Shown here: positions 35,370 to 43,486 of the stretch, one piece after another | How the letters are laid out: each line of letters begins with the position of its first letter | Numbering within the stretch: the stretch's first letter is position 1 | The notes under the pieces: model-generated | What the model saw: only the letters and a program-made list of their open reading frames with translations | Database searches by the model: none | Told to the model about the DNA's origin: nothing | NCBI RefSeq assembly: GCF_042680725.1 | Contig: NZ_JBHUEK010000017.1 | Location: forward strand, 1-64,000 | DNA length: 64,000 nt | Source of the DNA: Ferdinandcohnia salidurans | GTDB taxonomy: Bacteria > Bacillota > Bacilli > Bacillales > Bacillaceae_L | Direction: 5' to 3' | Made by a program: the position numbers and the translations under genes

Positions 35370-36125
35370 ATGAAAAAAATGATGTTTACACTCGTAACTG
35401 GTCTAATGGCTGTTGTTTTAGCAGCATGTGGAGGAAATGAAGAAAGTAAAGTTGATGAAAATAATGATAAACCAAAAACAGAGGAAACTGATCAGCAACA
35501 GCAAATGGAAGAAATGCAAAAGAAATTAGAAGCACAGCAGATAGATGAAAAGAAAACGGTTGCCATCGTTAATGAAACAAAAATTTTAGGAAGCGACTAT
35601 AATGGCATATTATCATCTATACAAGGAAAAATGCAGCAAATGGGACAAGATCCGACTTCTAAAGAAGCGGCAGAGCAAGTGAAAAATCAAACCATTGACA
35701 GCTTAGTGGGACAAACGCTTCTTCTTCAAGAGGCAGATAAAAAAAGCTATAAAGTTTCAGAGGCAGATATTAAGAAGCGGCTGGACGAAGTGAAAAAACA
35801 ATTTAAAACAGAAGAAGAATTCGAATCCGCTCTTAAAAAATCCGGCATGGATATGAAAACTCTTGAAACTCAAATAGCTGACGGGCTTAAACTTAATCAA
35901 TACGTTGAGAAAGAAATTCCTGCTGGTGAAATAACCGATGAAGAAATTCAAAACACATATGATCAATATGCGGAACAAGGCAAGACTACTGGACAAGAAA
36001 TTCCAAAGCTTGAAGAAGTAAAACCGCAAATCGAACAATCTCTTCAACAGCAAAAACAGCAAGAAAAACTCGCTCAGCATGTAGAAGAGTTAAAGAAAAA
36101 TGCAAAGATCGATATTAAGATCTAA
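35370..36125 (+). CDS. SurA/PrsA-like lipoprotein, no rotamase domain
   Basis: About 251 residues from the ATG at 35370. Lipobox L-A-A-C, a Gln/Glu-rich linker, then a SurA_N-type chaperone domain (VAIVNETKILGSDYNGILSS..., SLVGQTLLLQEADKKSYKVSEADIKKRLDEVK). The parvulin rotamase domain that PrsA has is absent, so it is a foldase-like chaperone outside the membrane. Strong terminator follows. Confidence 0.88.
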   Translation: MKKMMFTLVTGLMAVVLAACGGNEESKVDENNDKPKTEETDQQQQMEEMQKKLEAQQIDEKKTVAIVNETKILGSDYNGILSSIQGKMQQMGQDPTSKEAAEQVKNQTIDSLVGQTLLLQEADKKSYKVSEADIKKRLDEVKKQFKTEEEFESALKKSGMDMKTLETQIADGLKLNQYVEKEIPAGEITDEEIQNTYDQYAEQGKTTGQEIPKLEEVKPQIEQSLQQQKQQEKLAQHVEELKKNAKIDIKI

Positions 36126-36163
36126 GATGTTACACACAAAAACTATACCCCTTTAGACGAAGA

Positions 36164-36208
36164 AGAAGATGAACTCTACTACAAACATGTAGTGTTCATC
36201 TTCTTTTT
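36164..36208 (+). terminator. Intrinsic terminator
   Basis: AGAAGATGAAC and GTTCATCTTCT arms (11 bp) with an extra CTAC/GTAG pair inside, then TTTTTTA. Confidence 0.85.
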
Positions 36209-36231
36209 TATTCGCAAATTGCTCCATTAAT

Positions 36232-36423
36232 TTATTTGTCTTTTTTCTCTTCGTTCTTACTTATAGTTATTAGCTTCCACATAACAAAGTGAACCACCGC
36301 AAATGTAAGTAATAAATCTCGATATGGCTCATTTGTTCCTCCAATCAATGATGCCAGAATAAAGAACGATCCAAATGATATTAATAGTAGAATAGCAACA
36401 TACTGTTCAATGCGTAAATTCAT
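36232..36423 (-). CDS. Small two-pass membrane protein
   Basis: 63 residues from the ATG at 36423 (GTGAGGGTAAATATA upstream). Two membrane segments (9-29, 36-55) and a Lys/Glu tail (KNEEKKDK). Function unknown. Confidence 0.68.
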   Translation of the reverse strand: MNLRIEQYVAILLLISFGSFFILASLIGGTNEPYRDLLLTFAVVHFVMWKLITISKNEEKKDK

Positions 36424-36637
36424 TATATTTACCCTCACTTCTTAAACTAATCACCTAAGCGATCTACTAACTTATTTTCTTCAACTACTCAATATAATCC
36501 TTCTTCACTCATCTGCCCCTTTTGTTGGATACAGCGTTTTATTAAAGTAATTCACTCCCATTGTTGAAGACCACTATAGCTTCTATTAATTTTTCTAGTT
36601 TTGTAAGTAGGTAAAACTTCAATAGCTTTTTTGTAAG

Positions 36638-36955
36638 TTATATTTTCATATAATGAATGAGAAAAGAGGTTCCTATGGCTACAATGCAATATGTTAAGGC
36701 TAATTGTGTATGCCCTAGTTTATACAGCGTGTAGCTTGCAGCTAAAAATAAAAACAATTCCAAAATAATACCATAAAATCCTTGAAGTTTATATGGTGCA
36801 CCTGGTGATCCCAACATAGCCCAAATAACTACCACCACTAAGGGTATTCCAATGGCCCCGAGAAATTTCCCATGATGAAATCCCCAAAAACCGAAAATGA
36901 TTAGAGCTAGAATTTCCCAAACAAACCTAATTGCCATTATTAAGAGTGTCATCAT
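36638..36955 (-). CDS. YrdB-like (DUF2568) membrane protein
   Basis: About 105 residues from the ATG at 36955 (AAAAGAGGAAA upstream). Four membrane segments; the block LGSPGAPYKLQGF between spans 2 and 3 is the DUF2568 signature. Function unknown. Confidence 0.88.
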   Translation of the reverse strand: MMTLLIMAIRFVWEILALIIFGFWGFHHGKFLGAIGIPLVVVVIWAMLGSPGAPYKLQGFYGIILELFLFLAASYTLYKLGHTQLALTYCIVAIGTSFLIHYMKI

Positions 36956-37072
36956 TTTCCTCTTTTCTCTTTCCTTCAAATACTATTCTAAGCAGCAAAC
37001 CTTAACACATTATATGAAATTTATTAAGTAACTTTAAGATTCTCCCAAAAATAAATTTGTGTTTTTTATTCT

Positions 37073-37143
37073 TCAGCTAAACTGCTTCTTTAGTATAATT
37101 ACTTCTACAAAAAAGTGCATTAATCCTTGTTGGATCAACGCAC
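37073..37143 (-). terminator. Dispersed two-hairpin repeat, terminator copy
   Basis: Hairpin 1: CTAAA-CTGCTTC-TTTAG (bases differ from other copies but pair). Then AATTACTTCTACAAAAAA and GTGCATTAATCC-TTGTT-GGATCAACGCAC. Minus strand: stem followed by TTTTTTGTAGAAG. Located after the oxidoreductase gene at 37195. Confidence 0.68.
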
Positions 37144-37194
37144 CTGAAAGTTAAATATTCTTTTTCTAATGAAAGAGCTTGTACTGTCCACCAA

Positions 37195-38130
37195 TTATTT
37201 AACTTTAATTACAATTTTCCCTTTGGCATGATTGGTTTCACTTAACTCATGTGCTTTTTGTAGCTCTTCTGCTGAAAAACCAAATACACTACCCACTTGA
37301 GGTTTAAGTATTCCTTTCTCAAGTAATTCGCCTAATTCACCTAGTTGTTTACCATTTGGCGTTAACCAATAAGAGCTTGCCGTTACTTGATGCTTTTCTA
37401 TTAAGGCTGGATCGGGTTGTCCGGCAATCGTTACTAATCTGCCACCAGGTTTTAATATTTTGAAGCTTTTAGTTAAAATATCGCCACCCATTGTATCAAT
37501 GACCACATCATAATTACTTAATTCTTCTTCAAATTGTTGTGCACGGTAATTAATGAATTCATCTGCACCTAGATTTTTTACATATGCTTCATTTTTCTCA
37601 CTCGCTGTTGTAGCAACATAGGCACCAAGATGTTTTGCCATTTGAATGGCCAAACTACCTACACCACCAGCTCCAGAGTGTATGAGCACTTTATCTCCTT
37701 GCTTGACTTTTGTTTTATCCACTAAACACTGCCAAGCGGTTAGCCCTGCTAATGGAATAGAGGCAGCCTCTTCAAATGTTAAGTTACTAGGCTTTTTGGC
37801 AAGCAATTCTTCATCCACAACTGTATATTCCGCATATGTACCTCTTGGGGTTGTATCCGGTCGTGCAAAAACTTCATCCCCAACCTGAAAATCCTTCACT
37901 TCATCTCCAACTTCAACTATCTTACCAGCCACATCCCAGCCAAGAATAATAGGGAATGCCCAATCAAGCATTCCCTTCAGATACCCCGCACGAAGCTTCC
38001 AATCAATTGGATTAATGGAGGTTGCATACACCTCAACAAGTACTTGGTTTGGTTTTATTTCTGGTTTCGGTAGCTCCTGCTCTACTAACACATCTTTACT
38101 ACCATATTCATTTATGATAATCGCACGCAT
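37195..38130 (-). CDS. NADP-dependent quinone-oxidoreductase-like protein (zeta-crystallin type)
   Basis: About 311 residues from the ATG at 38130 (AAAAGGGAGTGCTACTC upstream). MDR superfamily: NPIDWKLRAGYL, GWDVAGKIVEVG, and nucleotide-binding LIHSGAGGVGSLAIQMAKHLGA. No catalytic-zinc Cys/His set, so a zinc-free NAD(P)H:quinone reductase-like enzyme. Confidence 0.92.
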   Translation of the reverse strand: MRAIIINEYGSKDVLVEQELPKPEIKPNQVLVEVYATSINPIDWKLRAGYLKGMLDWAFPIILGWDVAGKIVEVGDEVKDFQVGDEVFARPDTTPRGTYAEYTVVDEELLAKKPSNLTFEEAASIPLAGLTAWQCLVDKTKVKQGDKVLIHSGAGGVGSLAIQMAKHLGAYVATTASEKNEAYVKNLGADEFINYRAQQFEEELSNYDVVIDTMGGDILTKSFKILKPGGRLVTIAGQPDPALIEKHQVTASSYWLTPNGKQLGELGELLEKGILKPQVGSVFGFSAEELQKAHELSETNHAKGKIVIKVK

Positions 38131-38280
38131 GAGTAGCACTCCCTTTTACAAAATGTATTTAAGCTTAGTATTTGTTTCTTCCTGCGAAGTCATTCCTTCC
38201 CTTCAGAGTCTGATAAATTAAGATTTATAAAAAGAGGTGCCGCGGCTCCTTCCTTTGTAAGAAAAATATTTTTATTTATA

Positions 38281-38634
38281 TTAAACCTTCTCAAATTCAC
38301 CACGAACAACTCGGCTCATATCAATAACTTGAATCATTTCATTATATAATTCTTCAATTCGCATATCCGAATCAACTTTTTCCATAACCATATCGTGATG
38401 ATGTTTATTGTTAAATGTAGAAACTGAGCACATCAACGTTTCATTTTCATGCAATTCTACCGATGCCTCCATCCCTTTACAACCATAGATAGCATCAATA
38501 AAAGTGCTCTGGAACGTCTCATCTTCAATAGCACCATATTCCTTATAAATAAGAGCTGCCATTTTGTTAATCTCTATAAATCTATCCTTTTTATGTTTCA
38601 GGACTGGGTTTGAACCTCTCATGACTAAAGTCAC
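38281..38634 (-). pseudogene. DUF1428-like gene, 5' end displaced by an IS element
   Basis: From KHKKDRFIEINKMAALIYKEYGAIEDETF onward this is a DUF1428-type protein (YKxYGAxxDE pattern) missing only its first residues. The reading frame enters straight from the right end of the IS200/IS605 element (GSNPVLKHKK). At the other end of the element an ATG at 40320 reads MVVYL, like a DUF1428 start. Joining 40307 to about 38612 gives M-V-V-Y-L-N-P-V-L-K-H-K-K in frame, so the insertion probably split this gene near codon 5. Confidence 0.65.
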
Positions 38635-38673
38635 GAGATTCCTAAGTATGGAAACCTATTGGTTCCTAGTTGA
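38612..38673 (-). ncRNA. Likely 3' end of the omega RNA (TnpB guide scaffold)
   Basis: TnpB proteins use an RNA covering the end of tnpB and the right end of the element, with the guide taken from DNA flanking that end. Here the segment holds two hairpins (GGAACCAATAGGTTTCC and CTCGTGACTTTAGTCATGAG) and ends TTCAA. The guide would begin at about 38611, inside the DUF1428 gene. Inferred from the family; extent unproven. Confidence 0.55.
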
Positions 38674-39846
38674 TTAGGCTATCCCCACAGTTCCTGCGGT
38701 TAATCGCAACGCTTCATTGCGAAGATTGATACTTGCGTTAAAGTCACGTTGGTGATGGCATTTACACGACGGGCATGTCCATTCACGTAATTCAAGATTT
38801 TTAACGTCTTTATGCTGATGACCACAATTTGAACATAGTTGGCTGGAAGCAAAGTTTTTCGCTGCTATTACCACTTGTTTTCCATACCACTTTGCTTTGT
38901 ATTCCAGCATTCTTCTGAATTGAGACCATGATACTTCACTTATCGCTTTTGCAAGATTGCCATTTTTGAGCATGTTGCTTACGGACAAATCCTCAATCCC
39001 AATGATGTCGTGGCTTTTGACAATATTGGTTGAGATTTTATTAAGCATATCCTTTCTTGCATTCGTGATTTTCTCATGGATTCTAGCGACTTTCATCCGT
39101 TGTTTATTCCAATTTGAAGATCCAATATGTCGCCTCGATAGAATACGTTGTTCTTTCGCCAATTTTTCTTCTAATGTGCGGAAAAACTTTGGATTTTCGT
39201 ATACTTTACCATCTGAAAGTGTGGCAAAATCTTTAAGACCTACATCAATTCCAACTGCTGATCCCGTTTTGTCTAACGGTTGCACTTCCATCTCCGTTAA
39301 AATAGATACAAAGTATTTTCCACTCGGATTACGTCTAATCGTTGCGTTCATGATCCGCCCTTGAACTTCTCGACTTTTCGCAAAGCGAATAAGTCCTAGT
39401 TTAGGAAGTTTGATATGTTTATCCAACACGTCAATATTTCCATTTACACATTTCGTTGTGTAAGATTGAACAGGATTTTTTTTCGATTTGAAACGAGGTT
39501 CATCATTTTGCTTTTTGTAATATCGAGTGTAGGCATCGTTTACAATTTCAACTGATTTTTGAAGGGCAATACTATCTACTTCTTTCAAGAACGGATAATG
39601 TTTTTTCAATTCTCGAACCTCTTTGATCGATTTGTTTTTATTGAAAAATTCACCCTTCCAATTATTTTGAGGAAGCTGACCGTTCTGAACCATTTCATTC
39701 ACAATATACCAATATGCATCTCTATCTTTTTGTTTACCCACAAAATAATTGTAGACAAACCGACTACATCCAATGGTTTTATTAATGAATGTAGTTTGGT
39801 ATTGATTTGGATAGATACGGAATTTAAAAGCCTTTTTCACCATCAT
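38674..39846 (-). CDS. tnpB: RNA-guided nuclease TnpB of IS200/IS605
   Basis: 390 residues, full length. RuvC acidic residues in place: GIDVGLKD (Asp201), GIEDLS (Glu285), QRDFNAS (Asp368). Zinc ribbon CSNC...CPSC (Cys338, 341, 358, 361). The helix-turn-helix start (KAFKFRIYPNQYQTTFINKTIGCSRFVYN) is typical. Looks catalytically intact. Starts 10 nt after the tnpA stop. Confidence 0.95.
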   Translation of the reverse strand: MMVKKAFKFRIYPNQYQTTFINKTIGCSRFVYNYFVGKQKDRDAYWYIVNEMVQNGQLPQNNWKGEFFNKNKSIKEVRELKKHYPFLKEVDSIALQKSVEIVNDAYTRYYKKQNDEPRFKSKKNPVQSYTTKCVNGNIDVLDKHIKLPKLGLIRFAKSREVQGRIMNATIRRNPSGKYFVSILTEMEVQPLDKTGSAVGIDVGLKDFATLSDGKVYENPKFFRTLEEKLAKEQRILSRRHIGSSNWNKQRMKVARIHEKITNARKDMLNKISTNIVKSHDIIGIEDLSVSNMLKNGNLAKAISEVSWSQFRRMLEYKAKWYGKQVVIAAKNFASSQLCSNCGHQHKDVKNLELREWTCPSCKCHHQRDFNASINLRNEALRLTAGTVGIA

Positions 39847-39855
39847 TTCTTCTAT

Positions 39856-40257
39856 TCATCTCACTTTTTGATTTTGAATGTATAGCCGAATCTGTGCTTC
39901 CGTATAATCGCTTACAGTAGCGACGAAGTATGATGGATTCCAAAGATGACCACCCCATAGTTTCTTCTTTAAACCTGGGAATTCTTTAAATAGTAATCTT
40001 GCAGATACGCCTTTTAATGATTTAATCATCGTTGGGATAGAATGTTGCGGTGTGCAATCAATTAACAGATGAACATGGTCACAATCGGTTTCTATTTCCA
40101 ATATGGAAAATCCGTTATCAATTGCAATTTGATGTAGCATTTCTTTCAATCTTACATCTACTTCCCCCATTAAAACTTTATAACGATACTTGACGCACCA
40201 TACAATATGGTATTGGATGGAGTACACATACCCTCTACCACGGTAAACTTTAGCCAT
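39856..40257 (-). CDS. tnpA: Y1 (HUH) transposase TnpA of IS200/IS605
   Basis: 133 residues from the ATG at 40257 (GAGGTGAAACAT upstream). HUH motif CDHVHLLID, and the catalytic Tyr in the helix YTEAQIRLYIQNQK. Length and motifs agree with an active single-strand transposase. The open frame continues to 40320 but that part is the element end plus the flanking host gene. Confidence 0.95.
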   Translation of the reverse strand: MAKVYRGRGYVYSIQYHIVWCVKYRYKVLMGEVDVRLKEMLHQIAIDNGFSILEIETDCDHVHLLIDCTPQHSIPTMIKSLKGVSARLLFKEFPGLKKKLWGGHLWNPSYFVATVSDYTEAQIRLYIQNQKVR

Positions 40258-40503
40258 ATGTTTCACCTCAACAATATGATAACATATGTCATGAGGGTTT
40301 ATGGGCAAATATACTACCATATTAGCGTTTTGCTATAATTTTATATTAAACATATGTCAGATAGTTAACATGGTATAAGCCATGCCCTATCCGAAGCCGA
40401 TTCATCTCATTCTGCTTTTCCCATCTCACAAACAAAGCTACTTGGCCCTGAACGCAGCCCGTAACAATAGCGGCTTTCCTTTCCCTTCCGTTAAATGGAT
40501 ATA

Positions 40504-41196
40504 CTACTTAATAGACTTATCGTCGTTAAATAATAGTTGATCTAACATAGTTGAAAATTGTGCCGCAACGAGTGCTGCACCCGTACTATTTAAATGAATG
40601 CCGTCTAATGTTAAGTGAAGTCCTCGTTTTTTTGATAACCGTTCAATACTAGTTGGAGTTTTATAGAAGAGAACATCCACCATCACTCTCATAACGTTGA
40701 TACTGAGGTAATCTGAACTAGTGACGTTAGAAAGGTGTTTCGCGAATACGGAATGCAAGTCTAAGAAACTTACATTTGGATGGTCTCTTGAGAGGGATTC
40801 GATGGTGGAAGATATGTTTTTTATTTCATTTTCATTTTGTGTAGTTTCACCCACTAAAGCTGGCGAAACTGTGACTACTTGTTTAGTAGATGAAAGAGCC
40901 ATTTCTAATACTTTGTTATAATACTCCCTAAATTCCTCGATATCTTTTGAAACAGGCTGTGCTTGGACTTTCAACAATTTGGAATAAACATCATTGACTC
41001 CAATCCAAAGGAAAATAAGATCATAGTTTGTTTCTAATTTTGTTTTGGTTAAACGGGCATGCAAACTTTTAACTGTTTCACCTGGTTTGCCAAGATTATC
41101 AAATGAAATACTTGGATAGTTTTCTTTTAAAATCTCCACAAAAGATACTCCAGGACGACCTTCAGTTAAACTATCACCTATCAGTCCAATTTTCAT
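40504..41196 (-). CDS. SGNH/GDSL-family hydrolase
   Basis: 230 residues. Block I GDSLTEG (Ser), block III WIGVNDVY (Asn), block V DGIHLNSTGA (Asp, His). Esterase/lipase-like; no signal peptide, so cytoplasmic. ATG after AAGGAGGAACTAAACC. Confidence 0.92.
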   Translation of the reverse strand: MKIGLIGDSLTEGRPGVSFVEILKENYPSISFDNLGKPGETVKSLHARLTKTKLETNYDLIFLWIGVNDVYSKLLKVQAQPVSKDIEEFREYYNKVLEMALSSTKQVVTVSPALVGETTQNENEIKNISSTIESLSRDHPNVSFLDLHSVFAKHLSNVTSSDYLSINVMRVMVDVLFYKTPTSIERLSKKRGLHLTLDGIHLNSTGAALVAAQFSTMLDQLLFNDDKSIK

Positions 41197-41251
41197 GGTT
41201 TAGTTCCTCCTTTTCTATTAAACATACATCAGGTATAATTCTATGATTCTA

Positions 41252-41405
41252 TTGCGTTCCCTTTTTACCTTCCTCTTATGGGAATCGGGCACGATTCGGA
41301 CGCTTGCGTTCCCTTTTAGCTGCCCCTACCGCCAATCGGGCACGATTCGAACACTTGCGTTTCCCTTTCCTCTGCCTCAGTCGACAATCGGGTATGATTG
41401 CTATC
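41252..41405. repeat. Three tandem repeats of about 51 bp
   Basis: Units start at 41252, 41304 and 41355: TTGCGTTCCCTTTT, a variable centre, then ATCGGGCACGATTCG. GC-rich for the window. It lies between the SGNH gene and a small membrane gene. The plus-strand open frame across it is a side effect of the repeat. Confidence 0.8.
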
Positions 41406-41449
41406 AAGAGGCTCAAGTAGAATTTACCTGTTTCGTTAGTTTAAAAACG

Positions 41450-41623
41450 TCACCAAAGGGAGGGCATTAATGTTGCAATAATCAAAAGTAGTACTAAACC
41501 AGTAAACATATATATAACATATTTCTTTCTATCTACACCCTTTCTTAATTCCCACAATCCTATTGTTATGAAATATAAACCTATCAATGAAATAATTACG
41601 GGTAGCATAACAAAAATAATCAT
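41450..41623 (-). CDS. 57-residue two-pass membrane protein
   Basis: ATG at 41623 after AAAAGGGGACCAATAG. Translation: MIIFVMLPVIISLIGLYF (span 1), ELRKGVDRKKYV (basic loop), FTGLVLLLIIATLM (span 2), end PSLW. Function unknown. Confidence 0.7.
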   Translation of the reverse strand: MIIFVMLPVIISLIGLYFITIGLWELRKGVDRKKYVIYMFTGLVLLLIIATLMPSLW

Positions 41624-41739
41624 CTATTGGTCCCCTTTTATTATTTGTTTTCTTCACAGCTCATAGTTCATATTAACATAATATTCCAAATTAACATACG
41701 ATTTTCATGCTTATAAATAAAACAACTGCCTAAAAAAAG

Positions 41740-41771
41740 GCGCCTTAATCCTGCATGGATCAACACACCTG
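41740..41771 (-). terminator. Dispersed repeat hairpin
   Basis: GGCGCCTTAATCC-TGCAT-GGATCAACACACC; right arm has drifted. On the minus strand it is followed by TTTTTTTAGG. Sits after the VOC gene at 41813. Confidence 0.5.
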
Positions 41772-41812
41772 TTGGTTTTTTTATTGATTTGAACACTATA
41801 TTGGTTCTTTTA

Positions 41813-42211
41813 TTATTTAGGTAGATTGAGTTGCCACGAAACTCCAAAGCGGTCATTTAGCCAGCCAAACTTCTTACTGAAACCATAATCTCCTAGTGGC
41901 ATAAGTGCTTGTCCACCATCGTTCAACTTCTGATAAAGATTATCAAGTTCTTCTTCCGTACTACAAGTAACAAATAGTGAGAACGAAGGTGTGAAGGAAA
42001 ACTGATGTTTGATATTACTGTCGATGCACATAACTTCTTGACCTTTTAAAGTGAAGGTAGCTTGCATCACAGTTCCTTCATCTCCACTTTCGTTTGTACC
42101 ATATCGAACAATATTCGTAATTGAGGAATCCTCAATCAAAGACGTGTAAAAATTCATTGCTTCCTCTGCTTTGCCATCTTGAAACATTAAAAATGGTGTG
42201 ACCTTTTCCAT
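41813..42211 (-). CDS. VOC-family protein (PhnB-like)
   Basis: 132 residues: VTPFLMFQDGKAEEAMNFYTSLI, MQATFTLKGQEVMCIDS, FGWLNDRFGVSWQLNLP. The PhnB/3-demethylubiquinone methyltransferase-like branch of the glyoxalase fold. Substrate unknown. ATG after AAAAGGAGTAGATACATA. Confidence 0.9.
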   Translation of the reverse strand: MEKVTPFLMFQDGKAEEAMNFYTSLIEDSSITNIVRYGTNESGDEGTVMQATFTLKGQEVMCIDSNIKHQFSFTPSFSLFVTCSTEEELDNLYQKLNDGGQALMPLGDYGFSKKFGWLNDRFGVSWQLNLPK

Positions 42212-42346
42212 TATGTATCTACTCCTTTTTGTTGTATCTCTTTACTAATTATAATTCAACTTATATTATAATACCCATTCTTTAACTTACCTGCCGATTC
42301 TCCCTGCCAAAATCATAAAAATTGATTGTATGATTTAATCGGCTGT

Positions 42347-42892
42347 CTATCTGTTTTGAGCTTCCATGAGTTCATATATTTTACGAACCGTGTTGACATT
42401 TCTTACAGTTACTTGCTTGTAGATTTTTGTTCCAATGATCTTTGACATTCCACTTTTGTTTGCATTCTTCTTTTCAATGGACCATAAAATCGCGCCGGGT
42501 ACATATTTCACCGTATCAATCGTTGGTTTGATGACCAAATTCTCAAGTACAGTTTTATCATCAATTTCATCCCATAAAAACATGACATCACTTTTCATGT
42601 CTTTGTCATTTTTCCATGTAACAGGAATTGCGTGAATGATTCCTCTGACATCATCGATACTTCGAACGACTACTTTAATTCGTAATCCGAAATCGTCATG
42701 GATGGCTTCTTCCAAAATACGTGATAGCTCCGTTTTTGATTGGTCATTAGATGAAAAAATAATATTACCTGTATTGATGTAGGTCACCACATCCTTCATC
42801 CCGACTCGTTCAAAGGTTTGTTTAAGCACCTTCATGTCAATTTTATTGTTTCCCCCCACATTAATTCCACGAAGAAGTGCGATATAAACCAT
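42347..42892 (-). CDS. DUF1697-family protein
   Basis: 181 residues: YIALLRGINVGGNNKIDMKVLKQTFE, TYINTGNIIFSS, VRSIDDVRGIIHAIP. Typical length for the family, function unknown. ATG after AAAGGAAGATTGTT. Confidence 0.93.
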   Translation of the reverse strand: MVYIALLRGINVGGNNKIDMKVLKQTFERVGMKDVVTYINTGNIIFSSNDQSKTELSRILEEAIHDDFGLRIKVVVRSIDDVRGIIHAIPVTWKNDKDMKSDVMFLWDEIDDKTVLENLVIKPTIDTVKYVPGAILWSIEKKNANKSGMSKIIGTKIYKQVTVRNVNTVRKIYELMEAQNR

Positions 42893-42936
42893 AACAATCT
42901 TCCTTTCGACTTAAATACTCATTTGTTCAAAACCCA

Positions 42937-43287
42937 TTATTTCTCCCATAGCTCAATCAATCTACCTTCTGGATCTTTTATCCAAATAAACGCACCATAA
43001 TCATTAGTCTCTTTATTCTTTTCGAGGGGTACACCCATTTGTTCAAGATGCTTAATAGACTCGTCTATACTATCGACTTGGAAATTTAACATTACTTGCT
43101 GCTCTGGAGGAAAATAAAGGTCATCTTCAGTAAAGAAAGAAAAAATCGTCTCATTTCCTGATTGGGGTTTTATAATTGTCCCATTCCAACCTTCAAATTC
43201 TAAATTCAAAACCTCATTGTACCATTTTTTGATTGCATCTACATTTTTAGTTCTCCAAAAAATTCCTCCGAAACCTTTTATCATCAT
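42937..43287 (-). CDS. VOC-family protein (glyoxalase-like)
   Basis: 116 residues: FWRTKNVDAIKKWYNEVLNLEFEGW at the start and IWIKDPEGRLIELWEK at the end with the metal-ligand Glu. Single-substrate enzyme or binding protein, substrate unknown. Confidence 0.9.
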   Translation of the reverse strand: MMIKGFGGIFWRTKNVDAIKKWYNEVLNLEFEGWNGTIIKPQSGNETIFSFFTEDDLYFPPEQQVMLNFQVDSIDESIKHLEQMGVPLEKNKETNDYGAFIWIKDPEGRLIELWEK

Positions 43288-43315
43288 AATAAACTTGCTC
43301 CCTTCATTAAACTGT

Positions 43316-43373
43316 TTCGTTTGTTAATTCATTTCAACATAAAGGTGCTTTAATCCTTCTTGGAACAGCGAAC
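43316..43373 (-). terminator. Dispersed repeat copy, partly decayed
   Basis: CGTTTGTTAATTCATTTCAACATAAA then GGTGCTTTAATCC-TTCTT-GGAACAGCGAACC. Stem interrupted by mismatches. Lies upstream of the VOC gene start. Confidence 0.45.
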
Positions 43374-43392
43374 CACTTTTTGTCGGCACCTA

Positions 43393-43424
43393 AAAAACCC
43401 GCTAACAACAGGGTTAACAGGTTT
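43393..43424 (-). terminator. Intrinsic terminator of the amino-acid catabolic operon
   Basis: Minus strand AACCTGTTAAC-CCTGTT-GTTAGCGGGTT followed by TTTTTA, about 60 nt after the stop of the M20 amidohydrolase gene at 43487. Confidence 0.85.
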
Positions 43425-43486
43425 ACTAAAATAAATTCTAGTTGCTATAACGTAAATGTAATCCAATACTAAACATACCTAGCATA

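Larger units (their letters stand above)
38612..40306 (-). mobile_element. IS200/IS605-family element (TnpA + TnpB)
   Basis: About 1.7 kb. Left end near 40306 with a subterminal imperfect hairpin (CCTCATGACATATG...CATATTGTTGAGG, 40296-40266); right end near 38612 with hairpin CTCGTGACT-TT-AGTCATGAG (38637-38618) before GGTTCAA. No terminal inverted repeats and no target duplication, as expected for Y1-transposase elements. Carries tnpA then tnpB in the same direction. Boundaries are inferred from the interrupted DUF1428 frame and may be off by 1-3 nt. Confidence 0.88.

Noticed and set aside
38957..39364. 135-codon plus-strand ORF inside the transposon
   Set aside because: Exact shadow of tnpB on the other strand.
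41243..41470. Plus-strand 75-codon ORF over the tandem repeats
   Set aside because: It arises from the 51-bp repeats (S-G-T-I-R-T-L-A-F repeated), has no ribosome binding site, and lies against a better minus-strand gene.
41668..41856. 62-codon minus-strand ORF overlapping the end of the VOC gene
   Set aside because: Out-of-frame overlap with a clear VOC gene and a repeat hairpin; no ribosome binding site.
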